Positions 45,149 to 52,727 of a stretch of DNA of 64,000 bases are shown here, in pieces. Origin of the DNA: Pseudanabaena galeata CCNP1313 (GTDB taxonomy: Bacteria; Cyanobacteriota; Cyanobacteriia; Pseudanabaenales; Pseudanabaenaceae); contig NZ_CP112874.1 of assembly GCF_029910235.1 (NCBI RefSeq), positions 3,977,001 through 4,041,000 of the forward strand, written 5' to 3'. A model generated the notes under the pieces. The model saw nothing but the letters and a program-made list of their open reading frames with translations, made no database searches and was not told the origin of the DNA. Position 1 is the stretch's first letter, and each line of letters opens with the position of its first letter. Position numbers and translations under genes: made by a program.

Positions 45149-45212
45149 AATGATCGTGTTATGGGTTAAATTGTTCAAATCTATGACAAGCCCACATCTG
45201 TAACAAAGCTCA

Positions 45213-46625
45213 ATGACCGTAACCTCTGATATCGTCCAAAAACTCTGGAACCTTTGCAATATCTTGCGTGATGATGGCATCACCTATTTGCAATATTTAA
45301 CAGAACTAACCTATCTCCTGTTTCTCAAAATGGCGCAGGAAACCGATACAGAGATAGGCTTACCAGAGGGCTATCGGTGGCAAGATTTATCATCAAAAGA
45401 TGGGATCGAGCTAAAAAACTTCTACAAGTCCATGCTAGATCATTTGGGTTCGAGCGCCTCTTCACCACAAGTACAAGCAATCTTTGTCAATGCTCAAACC
45501 TCTCTCAAGGAGCCGCGCATAATTAAGAAACTAGTTCAGAGTATTGATGAACTCGACTGGTTTTCCGATCATCGCGATGACTTTGGCGACCTCTACGAAG
45601 GACTACTGCAAAAGAACTCTGAAGAAAAGAAATCAGGAGCAGGTCAATACTTCACCCCTCGACCGCTCATTGATAGCATGGTCACGCTACTCAAACCCCA
45701 AGCAGGAGAACTCATCCAAGATCCCGCCGCAGGGACAGGTGGATTCTTAATTGCCAGTCACGCCTACATCAAGCAACAACTAGGCGGCGATATATTCACA
45801 CTCTCCGAAGTCGAACAAGAATTTCAACGCAAACACGCTTTCTATGGCATCGAACTCGTTCAAGATGCCCACCGCCTATTGTTAATGAATTTACTACTTC
45901 ACGGCATTGAAAGCGATGTCAAACTTGGAGATTCCCTCTCATCAGAAGGTCAAAATCTCGCCAAAGCCGACATCATTCTCAGCAATCCCCCGTTCGGTAC
46001 TAAAAAAGGCGGCGGAATGCCCACCCGTGATGACTTCACCTTTGCCACATCCAATAAGCAGTTAGCCTTTCTCCAACATATCTATCGCAATCTCAAGCCC
46101 AAAGGACGCGCCGCGATTGTCCTTCCTGACAACGTTCTCTTTGAAGATGGTCAGGGCAAATCCATTCGCGCTGATCTAATGGACAAATGCAATTTGCATA
46201 CAATCTTGCGACTACCCACAGGCATCTTCTATGCCCAAGGCGTAAAGACGAACGTGTTATTTTTCCAACGGGGCACAACTGAGAAAAATAATACTCAAGA
46301 AATTTGGTTCTACGATATGCGAACCAATATGCCCAACTTCGGTAAGCGGATTCCCCTAACTCGCGATCGCTTTGCGGATTTCGAGTTAGCCTATGGTGAA
46401 GATCCCAATGGGAAAAGCGATCGCAAGGAACAGGAAAGATTTCGATGCTTTAGCCGAGAAGAAATTGCTAAACGTGGCGAAAATCTCGATATCTCATGGT
46501 TACGCGATGACAGCCTCCAGTCCAGTGAAGACCTCCCCGAACCCGATGCGATCGCTGCCGACATTCTCGACAAATTACGCACTGCGATCGCCGAAATGGA
46601 AGCCCTAAGCGATTTACTGAACTAA
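45213..46625 (+). CDS. hsdM: Type I restriction-modification methyltransferase HsdM
   Basis: The 470-residue N6-adenine methyltransferase begins with an HsdM_N helical bundle (about 5-130). The catalytic domain follows with the SAM motif IQDPAAGTGGFLIASH and the active-site NPPFGTKKGGG. GAGQYFTPRPLIDSMV is the usual entry segment. It would pair with HsdS to methylate and with HsdR to cut. It lies alone on the plus strand, unlike the normal co-directional hsd operons. Its stop codon TAA is the first part of a family B inverted repeat. Confidence 0.95.
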   Translation: MTVTSDIVQKLWNLCNILRDDGITYLQYLTELTYLLFLKMAQETDTEIGLPEGYRWQDLSSKDGIELKNFYKSMLDHLGSSASSPQVQAIFVNAQTSLKEPRIIKKLVQSIDELDWFSDHRDDFGDLYEGLLQKNSEEKKSGAGQYFTPRPLIDSMVTLLKPQAGELIQDPAAGTGGFLIASHAYIKQQLGGDIFTLSEVEQEFQRKHAFYGIELVQDAHRLLLMNLLLHGIESDVKLGDSLSSEGQNLAKADIILSNPPFGTKKGGGMPTRDDFTFATSNKQLAFLQHIYRNLKPKGRAAIVLPDNVLFEDGQGKSIRADLMDKCNLHTILRLPTGIFYAQGVKTNVLFFQRGTTEKNNTQEIWFYDMRTNMPNFGKRIPLTRDRFADFELAYGEDPNGKSDRKEQERFRCFSREEIAKRGENLDISWLRDDSLQSSEDLPEPDAIAADILDKLRTAIAEMEALSDLLN

Positions 46626-46659
46626 CGTGAGTTCGATGCACATTTGTCGAACTCACGTT
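46623..46659. repeat. Minimal family B repeat at the hsdM stop
   Basis: Arms AACGTGAGTTCGA (46624-46636) and TCGAACTCACGTT (46647-46659) with a 10-bp centre match the ends of the full elements at 11550 and 55111, but the interior is missing. The hsdM TAA codon overlaps its left end. It lies between convergent genes and may terminate both. Confidence 0.8.
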
Positions 46660-46664
46660 GCAAT

Positions 46665-47585
46665 CTAGGTAATGGTATTCGTAAAATCGGCATCCGCTAA
46701 CACTGCCTCACTAAAATTCACGCCCCGCAAATTTGCCCCCGTAAAATTTACACCACCCAAATTCGCGGCGGTGAAATTAGCACCTTTGAGATTTGCTCCA
46801 CTGAGATCCGCGCCCATTAATAATGCTTCTGTAAAATTTGCCTTTTGCAAACAAGCCTCACTAACGATCGCCCCCGCTAAATTTGCGCCGACAAACTTGG
46901 TCTCGATCGCTGACAACTCACATAAGTCCGCCAGCATTAATTTGGCATTGGTAAAGTCCGCACCACTCAAATTTGCGCCATTGAGTTTCGCGCTTACCAA
47001 ATTCATCAGCCTAAAGTTGCGTTTACCCACGGAATATAGATACAAAACCTCTTGACTGCGATTACTAAAGAGATTGCCGAAGTTGGGGCGATCGCTTTGA
47101 TCGGCTGATTCTTCCAGAGCCATCGCATCGGTAGCTTCACTGATTAGGTTGAGCAGAGGATTTTGGGTTAGCTCCGCACTACTAAAATCATGATCGGGAA
47201 GTGACTCCACAATGCGATCGAGCCGTTGAGCAACATTTTGGCGCTGGGTCATCAGTTCTTGGATTTGCAGATCGAGTTTGCGGAGATGTTGCTGCACCAT
47301 TTGTTTAAAAGTGGCGTAGGGGATAGTTTGGGCGGCTTGTAAATCCAATAACTGTTTGATTTCCTCAAGGGATAACCCAAAGGCTTTGGCACTTTGAATA
47401 AATAACAGCCGCTCTAGGGCATCGGTGGCATAGAGCCGATAACCCTGTGGCGATCGCAGGGGCGCAAGCAGTAAACCTAAACGTTCGTAATAGCGAATCG
47501 TTGGGGACGGAATCTCGACTAAGCGGCTTAGTTCGCCGATCAGCCAACCACGGGCGCTATTTTGAACGGGTTCGCTGGATTCCAT
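46665..47585 (-). CDS. MerR family regulator fused to a pentapeptide-repeat domain
   Basis: The 306-residue product from ATG 47585 (MESSEPVQNSARGW) has a MerR winged-helix DNA-binding domain at about 13-82: WLIGELSRLVEIPSPTIRYY, ERLGLL, YATDALERLLFIQ. A dimerisation helix follows at about 90-140 (LRKLDLQIQELMTQRQNVAQ). About residues 195-306 are A(D/N)LxX pentapeptide repeats (LNGANLSGADF, ANLKGANFTAANLGGVNF). The metal-binding cysteines of CueR/ZntR-type MerR proteins are absent. The ATG is chosen because the longer frame would overlap the operator. It is divergent from the DUF4114/RTX gene, whose promoter holds a MerR-type dyad. Confidence 0.88.
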   Translation of the reverse strand: MESSEPVQNSARGWLIGELSRLVEIPSPTIRYYERLGLLLAPLRSPQGYRLYATDALERLLFIQSAKAFGLSLEEIKQLLDLQAAQTIPYATFKQMVQQHLRKLDLQIQELMTQRQNVAQRLDRIVESLPDHDFSSAELTQNPLLNLISEATDAMALEESADQSDRPNFGNLFSNRSQEVLYLYSVGKRNFRLMNLVSAKLNGANLSGADFTNAKLMLADLCELSAIETKFVGANLAGAIVSEACLQKANFTEALLMGADLSGANLKGANFTAANLGGVNFTGANLRGVNFSEAVLADADFTNTIT

Positions 47586-47632
47586 AGAACGATTGATAAG
47601 TTTTTTTAATAGGTTATTTGATTTTAGGGATC

Positions 47633-47664
47633 TTGACCTTGCAGCTAACTGCAAGCTCTAACGT
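47633..47664 (+). promoter_or_regulatory. MerR-type promoter with dyad in a 20-bp spacer
   Basis: TTGACC (47633-47638) is followed 20 bp later by TAACGT (47659-47664). The spacer carries the dyad CTTGCAG-CTAA-CTGCAAG. An over-long 19-20 bp spacer with a centred dyad is the hallmark of MerR-family activated promoters (compare CueR/HmrR sites starting TTGACCTT). It points towards the DUF4114/RTX gene at 47758 and lies 48-79 bp from the MerR start codon, so it can serve both. Confidence 0.75.
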
Positions 47665-47757
47665 AAGTGTTATGGGATGGGAAAGCGCCAAAAGCAATAG
47701 AAAGCAGCCCAAGGGAATCGACTAAAGACGTAAGCAATAAATTAAGGATAGATAACC

Positions 47758-50700
47758 ATGTCACTACAAGCAACATCACAGGGAACATTCACGGTTGGGG
47801 CAACAGGCAAACTAAGTTTTGATTTTCTATTTGATGGTGGTCAATTTCAAGGCGAACTTGCCATATTCAGCTTGAAGGGAATGGAAAGTCTAGAAGTCGG
47901 TTCCGATGCATTTAATCAAGAAGCGGCTCGTCGCGCCCTGACCAATTCCACCCAAGGTCGCATTCTGGTTGCTGATAGTTCTGAAGGTGCAAAGTTTAGC
48001 GCTGAACTAGATTGGGAACCAAATTATAATAGCGGCGATTACAAAGGAATTAGAAATTTCTCCATGCAAGCAGGCGATCAGGTAGCCTTCATGTTGATTT
48101 CTAATGGAACTGTTAGCCAAACCTTTAATACTTTAGCTAGTGGATTAGATCTAGGACTAAGACAACCCTTATTCTCGATTAGCGCCGCTAACCCCGATCT
48201 TAGCAATCAGTTTTCTCAAGTTACTGATGTTGCGGGTAAAGGTAATCTCTTCGCGATGGAAGATGTCCGTCTCAAGGGTGGCTCTGACTATGACTATAAC
48301 GATGTGGTATTCCAATTAACAGGAGCCGAAGGTAATGATATTCCTGCCCTTGAGGATGTTGGTGCATCCACTAAGGATTGGACAGAAACAGCGATCGGCA
48401 AACAAATCATTGATTATGCCAGCCGTCCTACCTTTGATTCTGGAGTGTTTCGTGTAGATGCATCGGGTCAAGTCGGTGTGGACTATCTCTATGATGGTGG
48501 TTGGTATCAAGGAGAAATGGCAATCTTTAGCCTTAAGGGAATGGAAGGATTAAAGGTTAACTCTAATGAGTTTGTGCAAGAAGCAACCCGCCGCGCCCTG
48601 AGTGGCTCTACTCAAGGACATATCGTGATTAAAGATCGCACAGAAGGCGCAAAATATACGGCTAAATTTGCATGGGAAGATGGATTTAATAGCGGAGCTT
48701 ATCTAGGTGTCAAAACCTATGCCATGAATGCGGGTGAAGACTTTGCGGTGATGCTGATTCAAAATAGCACCGTCCAAGAACTTGCCAATGATGTCACCAA
48801 AATGTGGTCTGGCAATCGCTTACCAATTTTCTCAATTCCCCAAGCTAATATCGGCGCACCTAGCAGCGTTCGCCAAATCGTTGATGTCACGGGCAAGGGT
48901 GACACCTTTGGCATGGAAGATGTGCGGACTGACTGGGGAAATGCTTCCGATCGCGATTACAACGATATGGTTTTTCGCTTCACAGGTGCAAAGGGTGTCG
49001 CCCCTTTGATGGATACCCATGTGAATCGCGATCGCGATTGGCGCGATTCTTCCGTAGGTCGAGAATTGATACAGTATGCCACCCGTCCTGACTATAGCGG
49101 CGGCATTTTTGACACAGGCGAATCTGGTAAAGTTCGCATTGACTATCTCTATGATGGTGGTTGGTATGAAAGCGAATTAGCAATTTTCAGTCTGGATGGC
49201 ATGGAAAATTTCAAAGCGGGATCGACAGAATTCATTCAAGAAGCATCCCGCCGCGCTCTCAGTGATTCCAATCTTGGCTATGTCGTCACCAAGGATCGCA
49301 CCGATGCAGCGAAGTTCTCCGACAAGGTGGCATGGGAAGCGGACTTTAATTCTGGTGTATACAAAGGCGCTCAAACCTTCAATATGGCTCCGCGTGGACA
49401 TTTTGCCTTCATGTTGGTACAAAACAATACCGTCGCGGCGATCGCTAACGATATCAGCATCATCAAGCAAACTGGCAACCTGCCCATCTTCTCAATTCCT
49501 GAAGCGAATCCCTTCGGCACAGCGATCGGGCAAATGGTCAATGTCGATGGCAAAAACACCTATGCCTTTGAAGATAATCGGGTGGACTTGCCCAATCTTT
49601 CCGATCGCGACTATAACGACATCGTGATTCAAGTCAAGGGCGCGACCAGTGATGTACCTCTGATGAATAGCTTGGTCAATCCCGAACGCGACTGGCGCAG
49701 TTCTACCACTGGACAACAGCTACTCAACTATGCCAATCGTTCTGAATATGACAAAGGCGTAATTTCCTCAGGGCAATCTGGCAGCCTCGAAGTGGAATTC
49801 CTTTACGATGGAGGTGCATATAGAGGCGATGTTGGTATTTTTAGTCTCGATGGCATGGAGATCTATGCTGCGGGATCGGCGGCTTTTATTGCGGAAGCAG
49901 CTCGTCGTGCAGCCAGTAACTCGACCCAAGGTCATGTATTAATCAGTGATACTACCGATGCTGCTAAGTTTACTGGTGGTTTAGATTGGGAATCTAACTT
50001 TAACTCTGGTACATTCCAAGGAACCAGAAGCCTCAATCTTAATCCCAACAGTGCCTATGGGGTCATCCAAGTTCCCAATGGTCGAATTAGCGAAGTTGTT
50101 GCTAATCCTGCGATCGACGGCACTAAACGTCCTCTGTTCTCCATGCTCGACAACAATCCTAGCCGCAGTTTCCAAATGGGTAAAATTGATGTGGGTAATG
50201 GCTCCTATGTCATCGCCCTCGAAGATCAACGCCTTGATGGAGCCAGCGATCGCGACTACAACGATATTATCTTCCGTGTTAAGGGTGATATTTCCATCAG
50301 TGCCGATACCTTGGATCGGGTGATGGCATCGAGTAAAGATTGGCGATCGACCGATATGGGTAAAGCCCTGATCGACTATGCCAGCAATCCCACTGCCGCT
50401 ACCACTAGCCGATCAATTTTTGGTTTTAGCTGGAGCGACACATTGATCGGAACTGATGCAAGTGAATTTATTTCTGGCGGTGCAGGTAATGACATCCTAA
50501 TTGGTGGCAAGGGCAATGATATTCTGGTCGGCGGATCAGGTAACGATACTTTCCAGTTTAATCATATCAATGAGGCTGGTGACACAATTCTCGACTTTGG
50601 TGCAGGTGACATGATCAACCTGCGAGGTGTATTTAGCTCCATTAATTACACAGGCACTAATGCGATCGCTGATGGCATTCTCCAATTCCAACAACTCGGA

Positions 50701-50817
50701 GCCAATACCGTTATTCAAGTTGTTTCCGATGGTTTAGGCAATACTAATAATTTTATAGATTTAGTGACCGTTAACAATACTGGTATTGCTTCTGTTCGCA
50801 ACAGCCTAATCTTTTAA
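47758..50817 (+). CDS. Secreted four-fold DUF4114 protein with C-terminal RTX calcium-binding repeats
   Basis: The 1019-residue protein has no signal peptide. Four DUF4114 repeats of about 218 residues are marked by (F/D)(F/Y)L(F/Y)DGG, a RRAL..STQG block and the acidic DYNDVVF motif near residues 179, 399, 617 and 832. After about 885 come RTX nonapeptides (GGAGNDILIGGKGNDILVGG) and a beta-roll C-terminus, FNHINEAGDTILDFGAGD. This suggests calcium-dependent folding and type I secretion to the cell surface; no secretion genes are adjacent. It is preceded by a MerR-type promoter and followed by a terminator-like hairpin. Confidence 0.9.
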   Translation: MSLQATSQGTFTVGATGKLSFDFLFDGGQFQGELAIFSLKGMESLEVGSDAFNQEAARRALTNSTQGRILVADSSEGAKFSAELDWEPNYNSGDYKGIRNFSMQAGDQVAFMLISNGTVSQTFNTLASGLDLGLRQPLFSISAANPDLSNQFSQVTDVAGKGNLFAMEDVRLKGGSDYDYNDVVFQLTGAEGNDIPALEDVGASTKDWTETAIGKQIIDYASRPTFDSGVFRVDASGQVGVDYLYDGGWYQGEMAIFSLKGMEGLKVNSNEFVQEATRRALSGSTQGHIVIKDRTEGAKYTAKFAWEDGFNSGAYLGVKTYAMNAGEDFAVMLIQNSTVQELANDVTKMWSGNRLPIFSIPQANIGAPSSVRQIVDVTGKGDTFGMEDVRTDWGNASDRDYNDMVFRFTGAKGVAPLMDTHVNRDRDWRDSSVGRELIQYATRPDYSGGIFDTGESGKVRIDYLYDGGWYESELAIFSLDGMENFKAGSTEFIQEASRRALSDSNLGYVVTKDRTDAAKFSDKVAWEADFNSGVYKGAQTFNMAPRGHFAFMLVQNNTVAAIANDISIIKQTGNLPIFSIPEANPFGTAIGQMVNVDGKNTYAFEDNRVDLPNLSDRDYNDIVIQVKGATSDVPLMNSLVNPERDWRSSTTGQQLLNYANRSEYDKGVISSGQSGSLEVEFLYDGGAYRGDVGIFSLDGMEIYAAGSAAFIAEAARRAASNSTQGHVLISDTTDAAKFTGGLDWESNFNSGTFQGTRSLNLNPNSAYGVIQVPNGRISEVVANPAIDGTKRPLFSMLDNNPSRSFQMGKIDVGNGSYVIALEDQRLDGASDRDYNDIIFRVKGDISISADTLDRVMASSKDWRSTDMGKALIDYASNPTAATTSRSIFGFSWSDTLIGTDASEFISGGAGNDILIGGKGNDILVGGSGNDTFQFNHINEAGDTILDFGAGDMINLRGVFSSINYTGTNAIADGILQFQQLGANTVIQVVSDGLGNTNNFIDLVTVNNTGIASVRNSLIF

Positions 50818-50827
50818 TCGTTGACTC

Positions 50828-50866
50828 AAAGATAAGTGGCGGCGCGAAGCGCCGCCACTTATCTTT
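50828..50866. terminator. Hairpin after the DUF4114/RTX gene
   Basis: Arms AAAGATAAGTGGCGGCGC and its complement with a GAA loop lie 10 bp after the stop. They share the GGCGGCGC core with hairpins at 19298 and 56891. There is no long T-tract on the plus strand. Confidence 0.6.
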
Positions 50867-50916
50867 GGATATCTTACGTGAAAGTTGCCAAGACCCTCAC
50901 CCCTAGACCCTCTCCC

Positions 50917-51412
50917 AAAAGCTACCGTGTACACACAAGTCTCTCTGTCTACGTTTGAGGGTTTAGATCCCCCCAACCCCCCTTAGAAAAGCTACCGTGT
51001 ACACACAAGTCATAAAACCTAATCAAGTCAACAATTAATCGCCCCCTAGCCCCCAATTCTGGGGGAACAAGAAATTAAAACTGATGTTACGTAGAACTTA
51101 GATGGTAGACCACTTGCTGCTAGCGAAGCAGGGCAAGCACGGGGGCATTGCCCCTACCTCAAAATTTAGAGGTTACTGTAGGGGCTGTGCCCCCGTGCCA
51201 GCCCTAGACCTTTGCTATGTCAGGAATTCCTTCCACGTAACATCAGTTAAAAGTCTTTCAAAGTCCCCCAGAATTGGGGGATTTAGGGGGCTTAGATCAG
51301 TCGAAACGTAGGCAGTTAGACTTGTGTGTACACGGTAGCCTTTTTAAGGGGGGCTAGGGGGATCTAAACCCTCAAACGTAGACAGAGAGACTTGTGTGTA
51401 CACGGCAGCTTA
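50917..51412. repeat. Composite inverted structure with family F arms
   Basis: The left arm (50917-51011) and right arm (51318-51412) are about 95-bp inverted copies. Each has AAGCT(A/G)CCGTGTACACACAA at both ends and a CTCTCTGTCTACGTTTGAGG core. Inside lies a second inverted pair (CCCCCAATTCTGGGGG) and in the centre a family D element. A fifth family F copy is at 51494-51515. Confidence 0.8.
51079..51248. repeat. Family D element, copy 3
   Basis: Ends AACTGATGTTACGTAGAA and TTCCACGTAACATCAGTT surround the same interior as copy 2 at 35977: GGGCAAGCACGGGGGCATTG then GTAGGGGCTGTGCCCCC with CCAGCCC, two opposed GTAG hairpins. It sits at the centre of the composite inverted structure. Confidence 0.82.
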
Positions 51413-51546
51413 GGAAAGGGGGGAGAATTTTCTTCTTCCCCCTTTTCTAAGGGGGATTGAGGGGGATCATTAGTAACTCACGCTATAACTGATGACTTGT
51501 GTGTACACGGTAGCTTGATGGGAGAGGGGGCTGGGGGGTGAGGGTT

Positions 51547-51562
51547 TCATGTAACATCAGTT
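51547..51562. repeat. Solo family D end
   Basis: TTCATGTAACATCAGTTC matches the right end of family D with no complete left partner next to it. It follows a G-rich GGGAGAGGGGGCTGGGG tract. Confidence 0.45.
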
Positions 51563-51602
51563 CTTAGTATGATCAAAATAACAGCCAAGAATATTTTCAA
51601 GT

Positions 51603-51733
51603 AGCAATTCTCATTATAAAAATCGGTTTTTTGAAAGCCCGCCAACGGCAGGCTTTCAAAAAACCGATTTTAGTGTTTTCAGCCCCGAAGGCGCTGAAAA
51701 CACTAAAATCGGTTTCATAACGAGGATTTCTGA
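51603..51733. repeat. Family A double-hairpin repeat, copy 3 (inverted)
   Basis: AGCAATTCTCATTATAAAAA, then GAAAGCCCGCC..GGCAGGCTTTC and a GTGTTTTCAGC..GCTGAAAACAC hairpin, ending near CGAGGATTTCT. The order is reversed relative to copies 1 and 2. It lies 45 bp upstream of trmJ. Confidence 0.82.
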
Positions 51734-51777
51734 TTTTCAAGTACTCAAAGCGCAAAAACGGATTTACGATCGCTACT

Positions 51778-52554
51778 ATGCCAAATACCACATCAAATAT
51801 CAGAATTGTGTTAGTCGAGACGGCGGGGGCGCGAAACCTTGGCTCAGTGGCAAGGGTGATGAAAAATTTTGGGCTAGCAGAATTGTGGTTAGTAAATCCG
51901 CAATGCGATCGCCTTAGTGATGAAGCGAGGCATATGGCAGTCCATGCATCGGAAATTTTAGAAAATGCAAGGATTGTGGATAATCTCCCAGATGCATTAG
52001 TGGGCTGTCATCGGGCGATCGCCACCGCAGGACGTATTGATCAGGGCGAGATGAAAGTTACTGATCCCCAAAAAGGTTTGAGTTGGTTAATGCAAGCGGA
52101 AATCAGTGCGATCGTTTTTGGCGCAGAGGATCGGGGTTTAAGTAATGCTGAGATTCAACATTGTCAGCAAGTGATCCGAATTCCCGTCAATCCAGACTAT
52201 CCCTCGCTTAATTTGGCGCAATCGGTGGGTATTTGCTGCTATCAATTGCAACTATTGAAAGCAAATTTTATGGAAAATTCTCAATGTCACGAAAATTTGA
52301 CTAGCCAAATCGCGCAAGATTTGATAGAGTCAGCACCCATAGACCTTGCTACCCGTGCAGACCTAGAAGCTTGCTACCAGCAACTTGAAGCAGTATTACT
52401 GAAGATCGGCTATGTTTATCCGCATACCGCCGCTCATCGGTTGCGAAAGTTTCGGCATATCTTCGATCGCGCAAATCTGAGTCCGTCGGAAGTTGCCATG
52501 CTGCGGGGAATTTTGCGTCAAGTTAATTGGGCCACGGCTCATCTTGATTCATAA
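51778..52554 (+). CDS. trmJ: tRNA (cytidine/uridine-2'-O-)-methyltransferase TrmJ-like (SPOUT)
   Basis: The 258-residue SPOUT methyltransferase has IRIVLVETAGARNLGSVARV near the N-terminus (SPOUT motif 1), VFGAEDRGLSN (motif 2) and IPVNPDYPSLNLAQSVGICC (motif 3, the trefoil-knot SAM site). It belongs to the TrmJ/TrmH group. Methylation of position 32 of certain tRNAs is the likely reaction by family membership. The C-terminal helical part (LRKFRHIFDRANLSPSEVAM) also fits TrmJ. ATG 51778 is the only good start. Confidence 0.9.
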   Translation: MPNTTSNIRIVLVETAGARNLGSVARVMKNFGLAELWLVNPQCDRLSDEARHMAVHASEILENARIVDNLPDALVGCHRAIATAGRIDQGEMKVTDPQKGLSWLMQAEISAIVFGAEDRGLSNAEIQHCQQVIRIPVNPDYPSLNLAQSVGICCYQLQLLKANFMENSQCHENLTSQIAQDLIESAPIDLATRADLEACYQQLEAVLLKIGYVYPHTAAHRLRKFRHIFDRANLSPSEVAMLRGILRQVNWATAHLDS

Positions 52555-52566
52555 CTACTCGCGTAT

Positions 52567-52672
52567 GATACCAATTACCGAAAGTGTTGCCACACTTTCG
52601 ATAATTAAAAACCAAACCCAGTAAGGGTTTTAAAATCACAAAATGGCTATGCCATTTTGTGATTTGGTATAA
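52567..52672. repeat. Family C inverted-end repeat, copy 3
   Basis: ATACCAATTACCGAAAGTGT at the left and GATTTGGTATAA at the right surround the usual hairpins. The core is flanked by a further inverted pair, AACTACTCGCGTAT (52553-52566) and AACGCGAGTAGTT (52671-52683). The whole structure spans about 130 bp between trmJ and the hydrolase gene. Confidence 0.8.
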
Positions 52673-52727
52673 CGCGAGTAGTTAATCGGTTAGTAGAGAC
52701 ATTTTTGTATCGGAGTTATAAATAGCA

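Larger units (their letters stand above)
50818..51777. other. Gene-free repeat island
   Basis: These 960 bp hold no gene. In order: a GGCGGCGC hairpin, two direct copies of a 23-bp motif (family F), G/C-run blocks (CCCCCTAGCCCCCAATTCTG), a family D element, the complementary G-run block, three inverted family F copies and a family A element. Frames that appear open here read through these repeats and are not credible genes. Confidence 0.8.

Noticed and set aside
47758-50400. Direct repeats of about 655 bp as a DNA-level repeat array
   Set aside because: They are explained by the four DUF4114 protein repeats; similarity is at the protein level with diverged codons.
51102-51311. Small 69-residue gene in the repeat island
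   Set aside because: It is read from a family D element; the same peptide (SCRGCAPVPALDL-like) appears from the D copy before mscS.
50828-51515. Possible CRISPR array because of repeated 23-bp motifs
   Set aside because: The copies are in both orientations, unevenly spaced, and separated by other repeats; there are no cas genes.
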